From assembly GCA_020635135.1 (NCBI GenBank), contig JACKAJ010000016.1, forward strand, positions 496,001 through 560,000: a stretch of DNA of 64,000 bases, given 5' to 3'. The notes under the pieces are model-generated. The model was not told where the DNA came from, made no database searches, and was given only the letters and a program-made list of their open reading frames with translations. Shown here piece after piece: positions 1 to 8,714 of the stretch (position 1 is the stretch's first letter; each line of letters begins with the position of its first letter). The DNA comes from Halobacteriovoraceae bacterium (GTDB lineage: Bacteria > Bdellovibrionota > Bacteriovoracia > Bacteriovoracales > Bacteriovoracaceae). The position numbers were made by a program, and so were the translations under genes.

Positions 1-239
1 AAGGTGACAAAACGACGCGTAACATAATTACTCACGAGTGACCCACTCAAAATGATCAATATAAAAGTCAGAATAATTCCAAAACCAGGAATATAGTTAT
101 GTATACCAATGATGGATTTAATGAAACTACCCAAAAGCCGCTCGAGACTAATCGTCACCCAAAACAAAAGGGCGATGGAAATTGAGATGGGGAGGACGAC
201 AACGAGCCCCTTCCAGAAAAGGCGAGCGATATAAGACAT
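1..239 (-). CDS. DUF502 family membrane protein, partial
   Basis: The reading frame begins at ATG 239 and stays open to the window edge (79 codons visible), so the gene is cut off. The visible part has two strongly hydrophobic stretches, around residues 11-28 and 52-67, separated by a segment containing the residues HNYIPGFGI. That layout (positive start, helix, IPGxG, helix) is typical of the DUF502 family of integral membrane proteins, whose function is unknown. There is no Shine-Dalgarno before the ATG. A good promoter at 249-277 would place the transcript start almost on the start codon, so the mRNA is probably leaderless. It follows the terminator of the histone-like gene and is probably a separate transcription unit. 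Confidence 0.7.
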   Translation of the reverse strand, partial: MSYIARLFWKGLVVVLPISISIALLFWVTISLERLLGSFIKSIIGIHNYIPGFGIILTFILIILSGSLVSNYVTRRFVT

Positions 240-248
240 ACAAGGTTG

Positions 249-277
249 AATATAGTGAAACTTAGAATTGATGGCAA
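249..277 (-). promoter_or_regulatory. Sigma70-type promoter for the DUF502 gene
   Basis: On the minus strand the -35 is TTGCCA (272-277), the spacer is 17 nt and the -10 is TATATT (249-254), matching 5 of 6 consensus bases at each box. The start codon lies only 9 nt beyond the -10, which implies a leader of 0-3 nt. Confidence 0.5.
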
Positions 278-278
278 T

Positions 279-305
279 AAAAAAGCGGAGACAATGTCTC
301 CGCTT
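279..305 (-). terminator. Intrinsic terminator of the histone-like gene
   Basis: A perfect 10-bp stem (283-292 with 296-305) closes a 3-nt AAT loop and is followed on the minus strand by a run of six T. It lies about 30 nt after the stop codon of the lysine-rich protein gene. Confidence 0.85.
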
Positions 306-334
306 CTTTAGATGTAAAAACTAAAATTAGCTTG

Positions 335-526
335 TTACTTCTTTTTTCTTGCAGCTTTTTTTCTTTTTGTAGCTTTTTTCTTAGTAGCTTTTTTCTTAGA
401 AGCTTTCTTTTTTCTCGTAGCTTTTTTCTTAGTAGCTTTTTTCTTAGAAGCCTTTTTCTTACGAGTTGCTTTCTTCTTAGTAGCTTTTTTCTTAGTAGCT
501 GCTTTCTTTTTTCTTCTTACTGCCAT
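335..526 (-). CDS. Histone H1-like lysine/alanine-rich DNA-binding protein
   Basis: This 63-residue protein is built almost entirely of repeats of the type KKKATKKKATRKKKAS, with lysine, arginine, alanine, threonine and serine only. It resembles the C-terminal tail of histone H1 and bacterial H1-like proteins (for example chlamydial Hc, AlgP tails), which bind and compact DNA through charge. ATG 526 is chosen over an upstream in-frame ATG at 550 because a strong GGGAGGAAG ribosome site lies 7-8 nt before it. The gene stands alone between its own promoter and terminator. The DNA repeats (about 21-30 bp units) make it prone to copy-number change. A role in nucleoid compaction is inferred. Confidence 0.8.
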   Translation of the reverse strand: MAVRRKKKAATKKKATKKKATRKKKASKKKATKKKATRKKKASKKKATKKKATKRKKAARKKK

Positions 527-575
527 AATCTTCCTCCCAATTAAGGTCACAATAAAAAAACTTTCTTATATAAAA

Positions 576-604
576 AGCATAAACACATTTTTGTTTCGAT
601 GCAA
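576..604 (-). promoter_or_regulatory. Promoter of the histone-like gene
   Basis: Minus-strand -35 TTGCAT (599-604) and -10 TATGCT (576-581) are separated by exactly 17 nt, about 50 nt upstream of the start codon. The rest of the 527-822 gap is AT-rich with no gene visible. Confidence 0.45.
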
Positions 605-762
605 TCAAAAAAAACACTTTTTCTTAAGTTTTTTGATTTTTTTTTTTCATTTTATCTTTCGGTTAAAACATTAAAAAATTTTACAAAAAAGTTCTCAATT
701 TATGTAAAAAGAGGAAAAACTTTCGAATTTGAGTAAGAAAACTTTCAATTAAAGTTAGATTT

Positions 763-798
763 CACAAAAAAGTGCAAAATTTTTGACACTTTTTTGTG
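763..798. repeat. Perfect 12-bp inverted repeat after clpA
   Basis: CACAAAAAAGTG (763-774) and its exact complement (787-798) flank a 12-nt AT-rich spacer, 25 nt past the clpA stop. Because the arms contain A6/T6 tracts it may act as a terminator in both directions; an operator is the alternative. Confidence 0.4.
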
Positions 799-822
799 GC
801 ACTTTGATGAATATCGCTTGTT

Positions 823-3153
823 TTACTTAGAATATTGAAAGGAAAGATCGTCGTTTTTAATATCAATCTTAACTTTTCCACCCTTTTCTAATTTTCCAAA
901 AAGGATTTCATTCGCCAATGTTTTCTTAATTCGCTCATTGATAATTCGAGCGAGTGGCCTTGCACCCAATTTCTGATCATAACCTCTATTCGCGAGCCAA
1001 GTGATCGCTTCGCCTGTCAATTCGAGCTCTATGCCTTTATCGATCAATTGATTTTCAACATCCATGAGGAATTTCTTAACAACATTTTCAATATTATTTG
1101 TCTCAAGTTTATTAAAGTGAATAATAGCATCGAGACGATTTCTAAACTCTGGAGTAAAAAACTTCTTTATCGCTTGATCTCTCTTCACTGGGTTGAAATC
1201 GAGCTTTTCACCGAGTCCAATGCTCCCTGCTTCATACTCTTGAGCCCCAGCATTGCTTGTCATAATAAGGATAACGTTTCTAAAATCAGTCGTTCTACCG
1301 TTAGAATCCATCAGTTTCCCATGATCCATTACTTGCAGAAGAATATTAAAAACATCGGGATGAGCCTTTTCAATCTCGTCGAGCAGAAGCACACAATAAG
1401 GAAATTTATTAATGTTTTCAGTGAGAATTCCGCCTTGATCAAACCCAACATATCCAGGAGGAGCTCCAATTAGCTTCGCAACACTGTGTTTTTCCATATA
1501 TTCAGACATATCAATACGCTCAAAATGAAGCCCTAGTGTGTGAGCTAATTGCTTAGCCAATTCTGTCTTTCCAACCCCAGTTGGGCCAGTAAAGAGAAAT
1601 GAAGCTATGGGCTTGTTTTCGTCTCGTAGACCAGAGCGAGATAGGATGATTGAGTTTGAAACCTTCTCAACGGCCTTATCTTGCCCGTAAATGAGAAGCT
1701 TCAAATCGCGTTCGAGAGTCTTGAGTTTATCTTTTTCGTGCACAGAAACCGATTTTTCAGGGATTCTGGCCATCATTGAAATAATGTATTCGATATCCTC
1801 TATAGATACTTCTTCTCTTTTCTTATCTTCAGGTAGAAGTGTTAAATAGGCTCCCACTTCATCGATCACATCAATAGCTTTATCCGGCAATTTTTTCTCA
1901 TGTAAATGCTTTTGTGACAGATCAACGGCTGCTTGAATCACTTCAGGTGAGTATTTAACTCCGTGATGTTCTTCAAATTTATCTTTAAGACCTAAGATAA
2001 TCTTAATTGTGTCTTCTTTTGTCGGTTCATCGATATCAATTTTTTGAAATCTTCGAGTTAAGGCCTGATCTTTTTCAAAAACTTTTCGATACTCATCATA
2101 AGTTGTGCTTCCAATACAGCGAATTTCACCTCTACTCAGCGCGGGTTTAAGGAGGTTAGAGGCATCAAGACTTCCACCACTAGTTGAACCAGCACCTATA
2201 ATTGTATGAATCTCATCAATGAAAAGTATCTTTTTGTGTTTGTGATCATCTTTGAGAGCTGTGAGTACAATTTTTAAGCGCTCTTCAAAATCACCTCGAA
2301 ATTTAGTTCCCGCAAGTAGTGAAGCCATGTCCAATGAGAAAATTTCAGTGTTTAAAAGTGGAACAGGGACCTCTTTATTGACAACTTTTAGAGCAAGGCC
2401 TTCTGCGAGAGCTGTTTTTCCTACTCCGGAGTCCCCCACTAAGATTGGATTATTTTTGCGACGACGACACAATACTTGGCTAATGCGCTTAAGCTCTTTC
2501 TCTCTTCCTATTATCGGATCTAATTTTCCTTCGCGAGCCATCTCTGTTAAATTCGTGGTGAATTCTTGAAGAGCCTTTTCATATTTCTCTTCTTTTCTTA
2601 GGGGATCAAAACCACCACCTGAAGATTTTTCTGGTGATGTATTCATAGATTGATCGAGGCTATGCGCTACTTTTTCGACGACTTGTATTCTAGTCACACC
2701 TTCTTTTTCAAGAAAATAGACTGCATGGCTCTCTTTTTCACTAAAAATAGCAACGAGTAGATTAATAGCTTGAATTGATTTCTTCCCAGAAGATTGTACA
2801 TGTAGAGCTGAACGCTGAATAACTCGTTGAAGAGAGAGACTAATTTCTGGTTGATAGCGAACACCATTTTCAAGAGCAATTTTTCTCAAGTGTTCATTAA
2901 CAAATTGTTTTTCATTAAGTTCTTTAATTTCATCTTCACTAAGAATAGAAAAGTTTTTATCGTCCCCTAGAAAAACTTCCAAATTCTTTTGGAGACGATC
3001 AAGCTTAGCCCCACATTCAGTGAGCACATTGGAAACGAGAGAATCATTAAGCATGGCCAATAAAACATTTTCAAGAGTTAAAAACTCGTGTCTTTTTTCA
3101 TTAGCGAGTCTGATAGCTTTATTAAATATTATTTCTAATTCACCGTTTATCAT
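823..3153 (-). CDS. clpA: ATP-dependent Clp protease ATP-binding subunit ClpA
   Basis: This is the AAA+ unfoldase that feeds substrates to the ClpP peptidase in the cytoplasm. The 776-residue length fits the ClpA family. An N-terminal Clp-N domain (about 1-140) precedes AAA module D1, with Walker A GDSGVGKTA near residue 240 and Walker B FIDEIH near 311. Module D2 has Walker A GPTGVGKTE near 523 and Walker B LLLDEIEKAHP near 589. The IGL tripeptide near residue 645 is the loop expected to dock on ClpP. A GAAGGA ribosome site precedes the ATG. It lies 86 nt downstream of clpS, its adaptor, in the usual clpS-clpA order. clpP is not in the window. Confidence 0.97.
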   Translation of the reverse strand: MINGELEIIFNKAIRLANEKRHEFLTLENVLLAMLNDSLVSNVLTECGAKLDRLQKNLEVFLGDDKNFSILSEDEIKELNEKQFVNEHLRKIALENGVRYQPEISLSLQRVIQRSALHVQSSGKKSIQAINLLVAIFSEKESHAVYFLEKEGVTRIQVVEKVAHSLDQSMNTSPEKSSGGGFDPLRKEEKYEKALQEFTTNLTEMAREGKLDPIIGREKELKRISQVLCRRRKNNPILVGDSGVGKTALAEGLALKVVNKEVPVPLLNTEIFSLDMASLLAGTKFRGDFEERLKIVLTALKDDHKHKKILFIDEIHTIIGAGSTSGGSLDASNLLKPALSRGEIRCIGSTTYDEYRKVFEKDQALTRRFQKIDIDEPTKEDTIKIILGLKDKFEEHHGVKYSPEVIQAAVDLSQKHLHEKKLPDKAIDVIDEVGAYLTLLPEDKKREEVSIEDIEYIISMMARIPEKSVSVHEKDKLKTLERDLKLLIYGQDKAVEKVSNSIILSRSGLRDENKPIASFLFTGPTGVGKTELAKQLAHTLGLHFERIDMSEYMEKHSVAKLIGAPPGYVGFDQGGILTENINKFPYCVLLLDEIEKAHPDVFNILLQVMDHGKLMDSNGRTTDFRNVILIMTSNAGAQEYEAGSIGLGEKLDFNPVKRDQAIKKFFTPEFRNRLDAIIHFNKLETNNIENVVKKFLMDVENQLIDKGIELELTGEAITWLANRGYDQKLGARPLARIINERIKKTLANEILFGKLEKGGKVKIDIKNDDLSFQYSK

Positions 3154-3239
3154 TTTATTCCTTCAAATTTAGATCATGAACCATCTCTAAAAAAATGCAC
3201 TTAAATCTGCACCTTACACTAAATATGGTATCAATTTGC

Positions 3240-3587
3240 TCAATCGCAAGGTTCTGTAGAGCATTTTAAAGGGTGACTTTTTTCCTTGGCATAACGATTA
3301 ACCTTCATCGTTTTTGACTCTGCGACTTCAAATGTAAATATTCCACAAATCGCCACCCCTTCGTTGTGAACTTTGAGCATAGTCGAGTAAGCCTCTTGGT
3401 CATTTTTATTGAAAAACTTCTTGAGAACATGGATTACGAAATCCATTGTCGTATAGTCATCATTGTGCATGAGCACTTTATACATACGAGGCTTTTTTAA
3501 TTTAATGCGAGCGAGCGTGACGACATCGGTCTGCTCGCCTCTTTGCTCTTCATCATCACCGTTAATGTCTTCATTTTCATCATTCAT
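3240..3587 (-). CDS. clpS: ATP-dependent Clp protease adaptor ClpS
   Basis: ClpS binds N-degron substrates and delivers them to ClpA. The 115-residue protein has an acidic, disordered N-terminal extension (residues 1-20) and then the ClpS core, including the family signature KVLMHNDDYTTMDFV, whose Asn-Asp-Asp residues line the N-degron pocket, and a C-terminal segment with H-K-type contacts for ClpA. It is followed by clpA and the two probably share a transcript. The rpsA terminator ends only about 30 nt before the start codon, so the promoter must overlap that terminator or lie inside rpsA. Confidence 0.95.
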   Translation of the reverse strand: MNDENEDINGDDEEQRGEQTDVVTLARIKLKKPRMYKVLMHNDDYTTMDFVIHVLKKFFNKNDQEAYSTMLKVHNEGVAICGIFTFEVAESKTMKVNRYAKEKSHPLKCSTEPCD

Positions 3588-3615
3588 TAACTTCTATTTT
3601 ACATACTGCAAAAAC

Positions 3616-3642
3616 AAAAAAAAAGGGGCCAAAACTGGCCCC
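3616..3642 (-). terminator. Intrinsic terminator of rpsA
   Basis: A 7-bp GC-rich stem (GGGGCCA at 3625-3631 with TGGCCCC at 3636-3642) and a 4-nt loop are followed on the minus strand by a long T run. It lies 40 nt after the rpsA stop. Confidence 0.9.
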
Positions 3643-3680
3643 AGACTCACTTCCAAAAGACAAAAACAATTCCTATTTAG

Positions 3681-5429
3681 CTATTCGCCAGAAGAATCAT
3701 TTGTTGTCTGGATGTTTAAATCTTTAAATTTTTCAGCAAGAGTTGCTGCTTCCACTTTTTCTTGCTTGTAAGAACCAAGATTCTCACTATCAAGAGCTTT
3801 AATGGAAAGTGCAATTTTCTTGGCTTCCTTATCAATGCTGATAACAATAGATTTAACCTTGTCACCTTTATTGATAACATCAGTCGCCTTTTCAACTCTC
3901 TCTTCAGAAAGTTCTGAAATATGGATGAGACCTTCAATTCCTGTCTCCAATTCTACAAAAGCACCAAACTCAGTCACTCTCACAACTTCACCTTCAACCA
4001 TTGATCCGACAGGCATTCTTTCTTCAATGCGCTTCCAAGGATCTTCTTCAAGTTGCTTAATTCCAAGGCAGAATTTTTGGTTTTCAGGATCGACAAGTAA
4101 AACAACTGCTTTAACTTTTTCACCTTCTTTAAAATATTCATTTGGTTGAACATTTTTCTTAGTCCAAGAAATATCTGAAACGTGAATAAGAGCATCAATA
4201 TTTTCACCAATATCAACAAAGGCCCCAAAGTCCACTACAGACTTAACAGTTCCTTCAACAACTTTTCCAGCAGAATAATTCGTAACGAGTTTATCCCATG
4301 GGTTAGGTTGCAATTGCTTTAATCCTAGTGAAATTCTCTTGTTTTCAATATCCACTTCAAGAACAACAGCTTCAACTTTATCACCAACATTATAGTCTTT
4401 AGCAGGAACTTTTGGTTTTTGAGTCCAGCTCATTTCACTCACGTGAATAAGTCCCTCAATACCATCATCAAGCTCTAGGAAGATACCGTAATCTTTAATG
4501 CTTACGATTTCACCTGAAACTTTTGCTCCAATTTCATAGCGACTCTCTGCTGATTCCCATGGATTAGGTTGAACTTGTTTTAAACCAAGAGAAACTCTTT
4601 CTTTACTTTGATCGTACTTAAGAACTTTAACATCAATTTCATCACCAACTGAAACGATATTACTTGGGTGTTTTACTCTTCCCCAAGACATATCTGTAAT
4701 GTGAAGAAGTCCATCGACACCACCAAGATCGATAAATGCTCCGTAATCAGTAATGTTTTTCACAATACCTTTTACAATCATTCCCTCTTGGATTTGCCCA
4801 AGAGTTTCGTCTCTCAATTTGTTTCTCTCTTCAGAAAGAATAGCTCTTCTTGAAAGAACGATATTCCCTCTTTTCTTATTAAATTTAATAACCTTGAATT
4901 CCATTGTTTTCCCAATGTATTTATCAAGATTTTTAATTGCTCTAAGATCTACTTGAGAACCAGGTAAAAAGGCTTTCACGCCAATATCAACAGATAGACC
5001 ACCCTTGACCTTGGCCATGACTGTTCCTTGAACTGGGCTTCCTTTTTCACAAGCATCAGAAATGCGATCCCATGCTTGAATAATTTCAGCTTTGTCTTTA
5101 GAAAGAACTAAGTTCCCTAGTGAAGATTCAAGTTTTTCAATATAAACATCGACCTCATCTCCAAGAGCAACTTTCATTGATCCATCGTAATTTCTAAATT
5201 CTTTGGCAAAAACAAGTCCTTCTTGTTTGTAACCAATGTCAACGGTGACAAAGTCATCGTTAACTCCAACAATAGTGCCTTTGAAAACTTCACCTTCAGT
5301 AAAGTCTGCTCTTTGCATGTTGTCTTTTAAAAGGGCTTCCATCTCCTCATTTTTTGTTTCGTCCTCGTCTGTAGAAACGAGCAACTCAAACTGGTTTACC
5401 CAGTTTGGTAAATTGTTTTTCTGTGTCAT
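3681..5429 (-). CDS. rpsA: 30S ribosomal protein S1
   Basis: S1 binds mRNA upstream of the start codon and helps structured or weak-Shine-Dalgarno messages onto the 30S subunit. The 582-residue protein contains six S1 (OB-fold) repeats of about 87 residues beginning near residue 36; the later ones show clear motifs such as GAFIDLGGVDGLLHI and GAFVELETGIEGLIHIS. The length and repeat number match proteobacterial S1. A GAGG ribosome site lies before the ATG. It has its own strong promoter (5484-5513) and terminator, so it is monocistronic. Confidence 0.97.
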   Translation of the reverse strand: MTQKNNLPNWVNQFELLVSTDEDETKNEEMEALLKDNMQRADFTEGEVFKGTIVGVNDDFVTVDIGYKQEGLVFAKEFRNYDGSMKVALGDEVDVYIEKLESSLGNLVLSKDKAEIIQAWDRISDACEKGSPVQGTVMAKVKGGLSVDIGVKAFLPGSQVDLRAIKNLDKYIGKTMEFKVIKFNKKRGNIVLSRRAILSEERNKLRDETLGQIQEGMIVKGIVKNITDYGAFIDLGGVDGLLHITDMSWGRVKHPSNIVSVGDEIDVKVLKYDQSKERVSLGLKQVQPNPWESAESRYEIGAKVSGEIVSIKDYGIFLELDDGIEGLIHVSEMSWTQKPKVPAKDYNVGDKVEAVVLEVDIENKRISLGLKQLQPNPWDKLVTNYSAGKVVEGTVKSVVDFGAFVDIGENIDALIHVSDISWTKKNVQPNEYFKEGEKVKAVVLLVDPENQKFCLGIKQLEEDPWKRIEERMPVGSMVEGEVVRVTEFGAFVELETGIEGLIHISELSEERVEKATDVINKGDKVKSIVISIDKEAKKIALSIKALDSENLGSYKQEKVEAATLAEKFKDLNIQTTNDSSGE

Positions 5430-5483
5430 GATTTATTACCTCGTAATATTTGGCATTAGCTTTCCCACTGGAAAGGAATGCCC

Positions 5484-5513
5484 ATCTTAGCGAAAGCGAT
5501 TGCGAGGTGTCAA
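5484..5513 (-). promoter_or_regulatory. Sigma70 promoter of rpsA
   Basis: A perfect -35 TTGACA (5508-5513), an 18-nt spacer and a -10 TAAGAT (5484-5489) precede rpsA by 55 nt. The G-rich bases just after the -10 (GGGC) are of the kind seen at stringently controlled ribosomal promoters; that regulation is inferred. Confidence 0.7.
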
Positions 5514-5527
5514 GCCTAGCTCGAGGC

Positions 5528-6571
5528 TCATTTAAGATCAGGAACCGTGTATTTTGAGAGAGACCCAGTCACTGTACCAAATTTTAATTCTGAATCAAAT
5601 TTGAGGAATTTTCGGTATTTATCGTCTGACAGCCAAATATGCATGGTGCCTCTTTTCGCCATTTCCCCTGAATACTTTGTAATTGCTTTAAGTTTCACTG
5701 CCTTATACTTTTTGTCCCCCACTTCAACAGTTTCACGTTTGAGTACTTCTACTTTCATCAGCCATGTCTTGCCTTTAGTGGTCACAGGAAAGGTATAAAC
5801 ATCTTTACTCCGAAGTGGCATTCCTCTAATAAAGAAAAAACAGGAAAGAAAATCGTGGGAATAATAGGGAATAGGAGAATCACTTTTCTCAAAACTTTTC
5901 TCCCCTTTTTTTATTCTTTTGTATCGGAAATGAGTCGTTAATTTCTCGCGATCATAAAGTTCAATATGATCGACCGTTTTATTACTTTCACGCTGGGCCA
6001 GACTATATTTAATTGGTAAAAACTCGTCAGCACTCACATAAGATTCGACGAGATCATCTATTTCATAGACCCAGTTGTAAAAATCAGCAGAGCGAGCCCT
6101 GGACCATAGTTGGTAAGACTGATGCCCATCGATGAGAACGACATCTTTAATTCCAATTTCAATTGAAGCTGCATTTATTCCAAGGTAGCTAACATCAATT
6201 CGAGTAACTTCTCCGACATGGAGAAATTGAGGATTAAAATTTCCCCATATAATGCGTGAAACATCATCATATTTTTCAAACTCTTTATTTCCCTTGTAGT
6301 CTCTTTTAACTTTTGGAGGTGAAGGGGGTACAACTTTTGAAATTTTTAAACTTTTTTCTACTTTTGGAGGTATTTTAGGAATAAGTTTTTTTGCCGCAAT
6401 TTTGTTTTGTTTATTTTCGACAATCGGTTCCTGAGGAATTCTTTTAATTTCGAACTTCTTAGCGAGATCTTCTTCTATTTCGTCTATATCCGCAGATTTC
6501 CCACGAGCTTGATCATCAATTTCTCCCCCTGCACAGGCCATGAGAAGAAAAAACAACAAAATTTTTAGCAA
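5528..6571 (-). CDS. DUF3108 domain lipoprotein
   Basis: A 347-residue predicted lipoprotein: a short hydrophobic signal ends in LLMAC, giving a lipobox cysteine at residue 13. A proline/lysine-rich linker (about 45-95) spans the periplasm-facing region and is followed by a beta-rich domain (about 105-345) that resembles DUF3108. The start is TTG at 6571, behind AAGGAG with 5-nt spacing. It overlaps the end of lpxK by 7 nt, so it is co-translated with the lipid A genes, which suggests an envelope role. The precise function is unknown. Confidence 0.75.
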   Translation of the reverse strand: MLKILLFFLLMACAGGEIDDQARGKSADIDEIEEDLAKKFEIKRIPQEPIVENKQNKIAAKKLIPKIPPKVEKSLKISKVVPPSPPKVKRDYKGNKEFEKYDDVSRIIWGNFNPQFLHVGEVTRIDVSYLGINAASIEIGIKDVVLIDGHQSYQLWSRARSADFYNWVYEIDDLVESYVSADEFLPIKYSLAQRESNKTVDHIELYDREKLTTHFRYKRIKKGEKSFEKSDSPIPYYSHDFLSCFFFIRGMPLRSKDVYTFPVTTKGKTWLMKVEVLKRETVEVGDKKYKAVKLKAITKYSGEMAKRGTMHIWLSDDKYRKFLKFDSELKFGTVTGSLSKYTVPDLK

Positions 6572-7602
6572 AGGATCTCCTTCAGTTTCGTCTTCAACTC
6601 TTCACACCCATCTTTGAATGCCACTTCAATCTTCAGGTAAACTAACTTCTCGTAATAAATAAGATTTCGCAATTTCACGATATCTTTTTCACTACAGACG
6701 ATATACTTACCTTCTCTTCGACATTCTTGGGCCAAGCTTTGAATTTCTGAAGGTGAAAAATAATAATGGTCAGGAAATGTATACTTCTTCTCAATATTGA
6801 GACCTAAATCTTCAATTTGCTTATAAAAAGATTCAGGATTAGCAATCCCTGTGATAGCAACACATTGGTGTTCCTTCATAGAATCTATAGCAATCTCCGT
6901 ATCATGAGAATTATAAATTCCCTTTATCTGATAAAAAGAATACCCAATAGTGCTGTCTTCTACTGAATACCGACTGATAAACTTTCTTATTTCACTCAAA
7001 GTTTCAGGGGTTACTTGATCAGAACGATTGATAAAAAGAGCGTTGGCGTGTTTCAATGCTGCCATATCTTCACGCAAATACCCTAGAGGGGCAGTTTGAT
7101 ATTGCGATAAAGGCAAGGTGGCATCAAAAAGTAAGAGATCAAAATCCCTTTTGAGTTTTAAGTGCTGAAACCCATCGTCGAGCAGAATGACATCCGGTTG
7201 GACAGTTTTAAAGTATTGAATGAGATTCTTTACCCGATTTTTGCCAATCGCAATCGCTCCCTTTTTAAGATAGCGCGAAATCAATAGAGGTTCATCCCCG
7301 TAGATATTCGCTTCACTTTTCATTTTCTGTTCAGCATTGATGATCCCACTCGAATTTTCGAGCTTTCCTTTGTACCCCCGAGTAAGGACTAATACTTTTT
7401 TATCAAGGGAATTAAAAAAATCAATTAACCATATAATAAAAGGAGTCTTTCCAGTTCCTCCAAAGGAAATATTACCGACAGAGATAACAGGGACATCTGC
7501 TTTATAAGATTGAAAGACTTCCCACTCATAAAGCTTCCGGCGAGCCCAGTAAATCGCTTTCCAAAGAGTGGCAATAGGGAGTAAAAAAAACTTTCGAATC
7601 AC
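6565..7602 (-). CDS. lpxK: Tetraacyldisaccharide 4'-kinase LpxK
   Basis: LpxK phosphorylates the 4' position of the lipid A disaccharide at the inner membrane. The 345-residue protein has the LpxK-type P-loop GNISFGGTGKTP at residues 43-54, preceded by a hydrophobic N-terminus that attaches to the membrane, and the family segment LDDGFQH near residue 140. The start is GTG 7602, which overlaps the lpxB stop in a GTGA. Its presence suggests that this organism phosphorylates its lipid A, unlike the phosphate-free lipid A reported for Bdellovibrio bacteriovorus. Confidence 0.95.
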   Translation of the reverse strand: MIRKFFLLPIATLWKAIYWARRKLYEWEVFQSYKADVPVISVGNISFGGTGKTPFIIWLIDFFNSLDKKVLVLTRGYKGKLENSSGIINAEQKMKSEANIYGDEPLLISRYLKKGAIAIGKNRVKNLIQYFKTVQPDVILLDDGFQHLKLKRDFDLLLFDATLPLSQYQTAPLGYLREDMAALKHANALFINRSDQVTPETLSEIRKFISRYSVEDSTIGYSFYQIKGIYNSHDTEIAIDSMKEHQCVAITGIANPESFYKQIEDLGLNIEKKYTFPDHYYFSPSEIQSLAQECRREGKYIVCSEKDIVKLRNLIYYEKLVYLKIEVAFKDGCEELKTKLKEILC

Positions 7603-8714
7603 TCTAAAACTTCACCTTTGATAATATCAACCACAGACTCCTCGAGTTGATTAAACTTTCTTCTCAATAATTGTAAACTCTCTAAGCTTTCTTTTCTATA
7701 CGCTGGATCTAAAAACTTCTCAGTATGCTCGAGAAGACTATTTTTATTGAAACTATGCTGAAGGAGCTCTGGAAAGACTTCTCGATTAAGAACCAAATTT
7801 ACAAGGCTTACAAAGCCCTTATATTGAATAAACTGATTAAAGATAAATTCGTTGAGAAGCCCGACTTTATAACAAACAATCGTTGGCACCATAAAGAGCC
7901 CACAAGTCAAGGTCACCGTTCCACTTGAAGCAATCGCCAGGCAAGATTCTTTTAAAGCTTCCGGAAGGAAATCTGAATGATAGTGATCATCAAAGGCTTC
8001 TCCGTAGTAATCATAATACTTTTTACTCACGCTATCAGTCTGAACAAAGACGTAGCGGTATTTTTCAGGATATCTCTCTTTCATCTCTGCAATAAAATCA
8101 ACAAAAACGGGGAAATGATTTTTCACTTCCTCATTGCGTGACCCTGGTAAGAATAGAATCACATTGTTGCTCTCATCAGCTTGTAGAGGTAATTCTTTTT
8201 CATATTTCCGATAGACAGGATGAATCACTTGATGAGTTTGGAGGACACCTCTTTCTTTAAACCACAGTGTTTCAAAAGGAAGGATGCAAAACAAGTGATC
8301 AACGGCTTTTTTAAGTTGATTCACTCGCCACTCTTTCCAGGCCCAAGCTTGGGGGGCGACATAATAATAAACAACGACTCCTATTTTTTTGAGTTTCAGA
8401 GCAATATTGAGATTAAACGTCTGAAAATCAATAAGTATAGCGTATCGACAGTTTCTTTTTTTTACTTCTTCTAACAGTTTTTTTCGAGCCTTAATATAAA
8501 ATGAAATTTTAGAGAGTGCATCGCTAAATCCCATTGTCGAAAAATCTTCAATTCCAAAGAGTGTTTCTACTCCTTTTTCCTGGAAATATTCTCCTCCCAC
8601 TCCAAAGAAATGGGCATTAGGAATTCCCTCTATGAGACCAGGAAGAAAAGTTTGTGCATGCTCTTCCCCTGATTTTTCTCCAGCAATAATAAGGATAGGA
8701 ATTTTATTATTCAT
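7599..8714 (-). CDS. lpxB: Lipid-A-disaccharide synthase LpxB
   Basis: LpxB is a GT19 glycosyltransferase joining UDP-diacylglucosamine and lipid X into the lipid A disaccharide. The 371-residue sequence carries the N-terminal GEKSGEEHA motif, the segment VAPQAWAWKEWR, and the C-terminal nucleotide-binding stretch SSGTVTLTCGLFMVPTIV. ATG 8714 overlaps the preceding oxidoreductase gene by 8 nt, and the stop overlaps the lpxK start. It sits within the lpxD-fabZ-lpxA-lpxB-lpxK operon. Confidence 0.95.
   Translation of the reverse strand: MNNKIPILIIAGEKSGEEHAQTFLPGLIEGIPNAHFFGVGGEYFQEKGVETLFGIEDFSTMGFSDALSKISFYIKARKKLLEEVKKRNCRYAILIDFQTFNLNIALKLKKIGVVVYYYVAPQAWAWKEWRVNQLKKAVDHLFCILPFETLWFKERGVLQTHQVIHPVYRKYEKELPLQADESNNVILFLPGSRNEEVKNHFPVFVDFIAEMKERYPEKYRYVFVQTDSVSKKYYDYYGEAFDDHYHSDFLPEALKESCLAIASSGTVTLTCGLFMVPTIVCYKVGLLNEFIFNQFIQYKGFVSLVNLVLNREVFPELLQHSFNKNSLLEHTEKFLDPAYRKESLESLQLLRRKFNQLEESVVDIIKGEVLE

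Noticed and set aside
332..544. A plus-strand frame rich in Phe/Leu/Ser opposite the lysine-rich gene
   Set aside because: It is the antisense of lysine codons (AAA/AAG read as TTT/CTT). The minus-strand frame has a promoter, ribosome site and terminator.
1048..1473. A 141-residue frame antisense to clpA
   Set aside because: It lies wholly opposite a highly conserved gene, with no promoter or family features.
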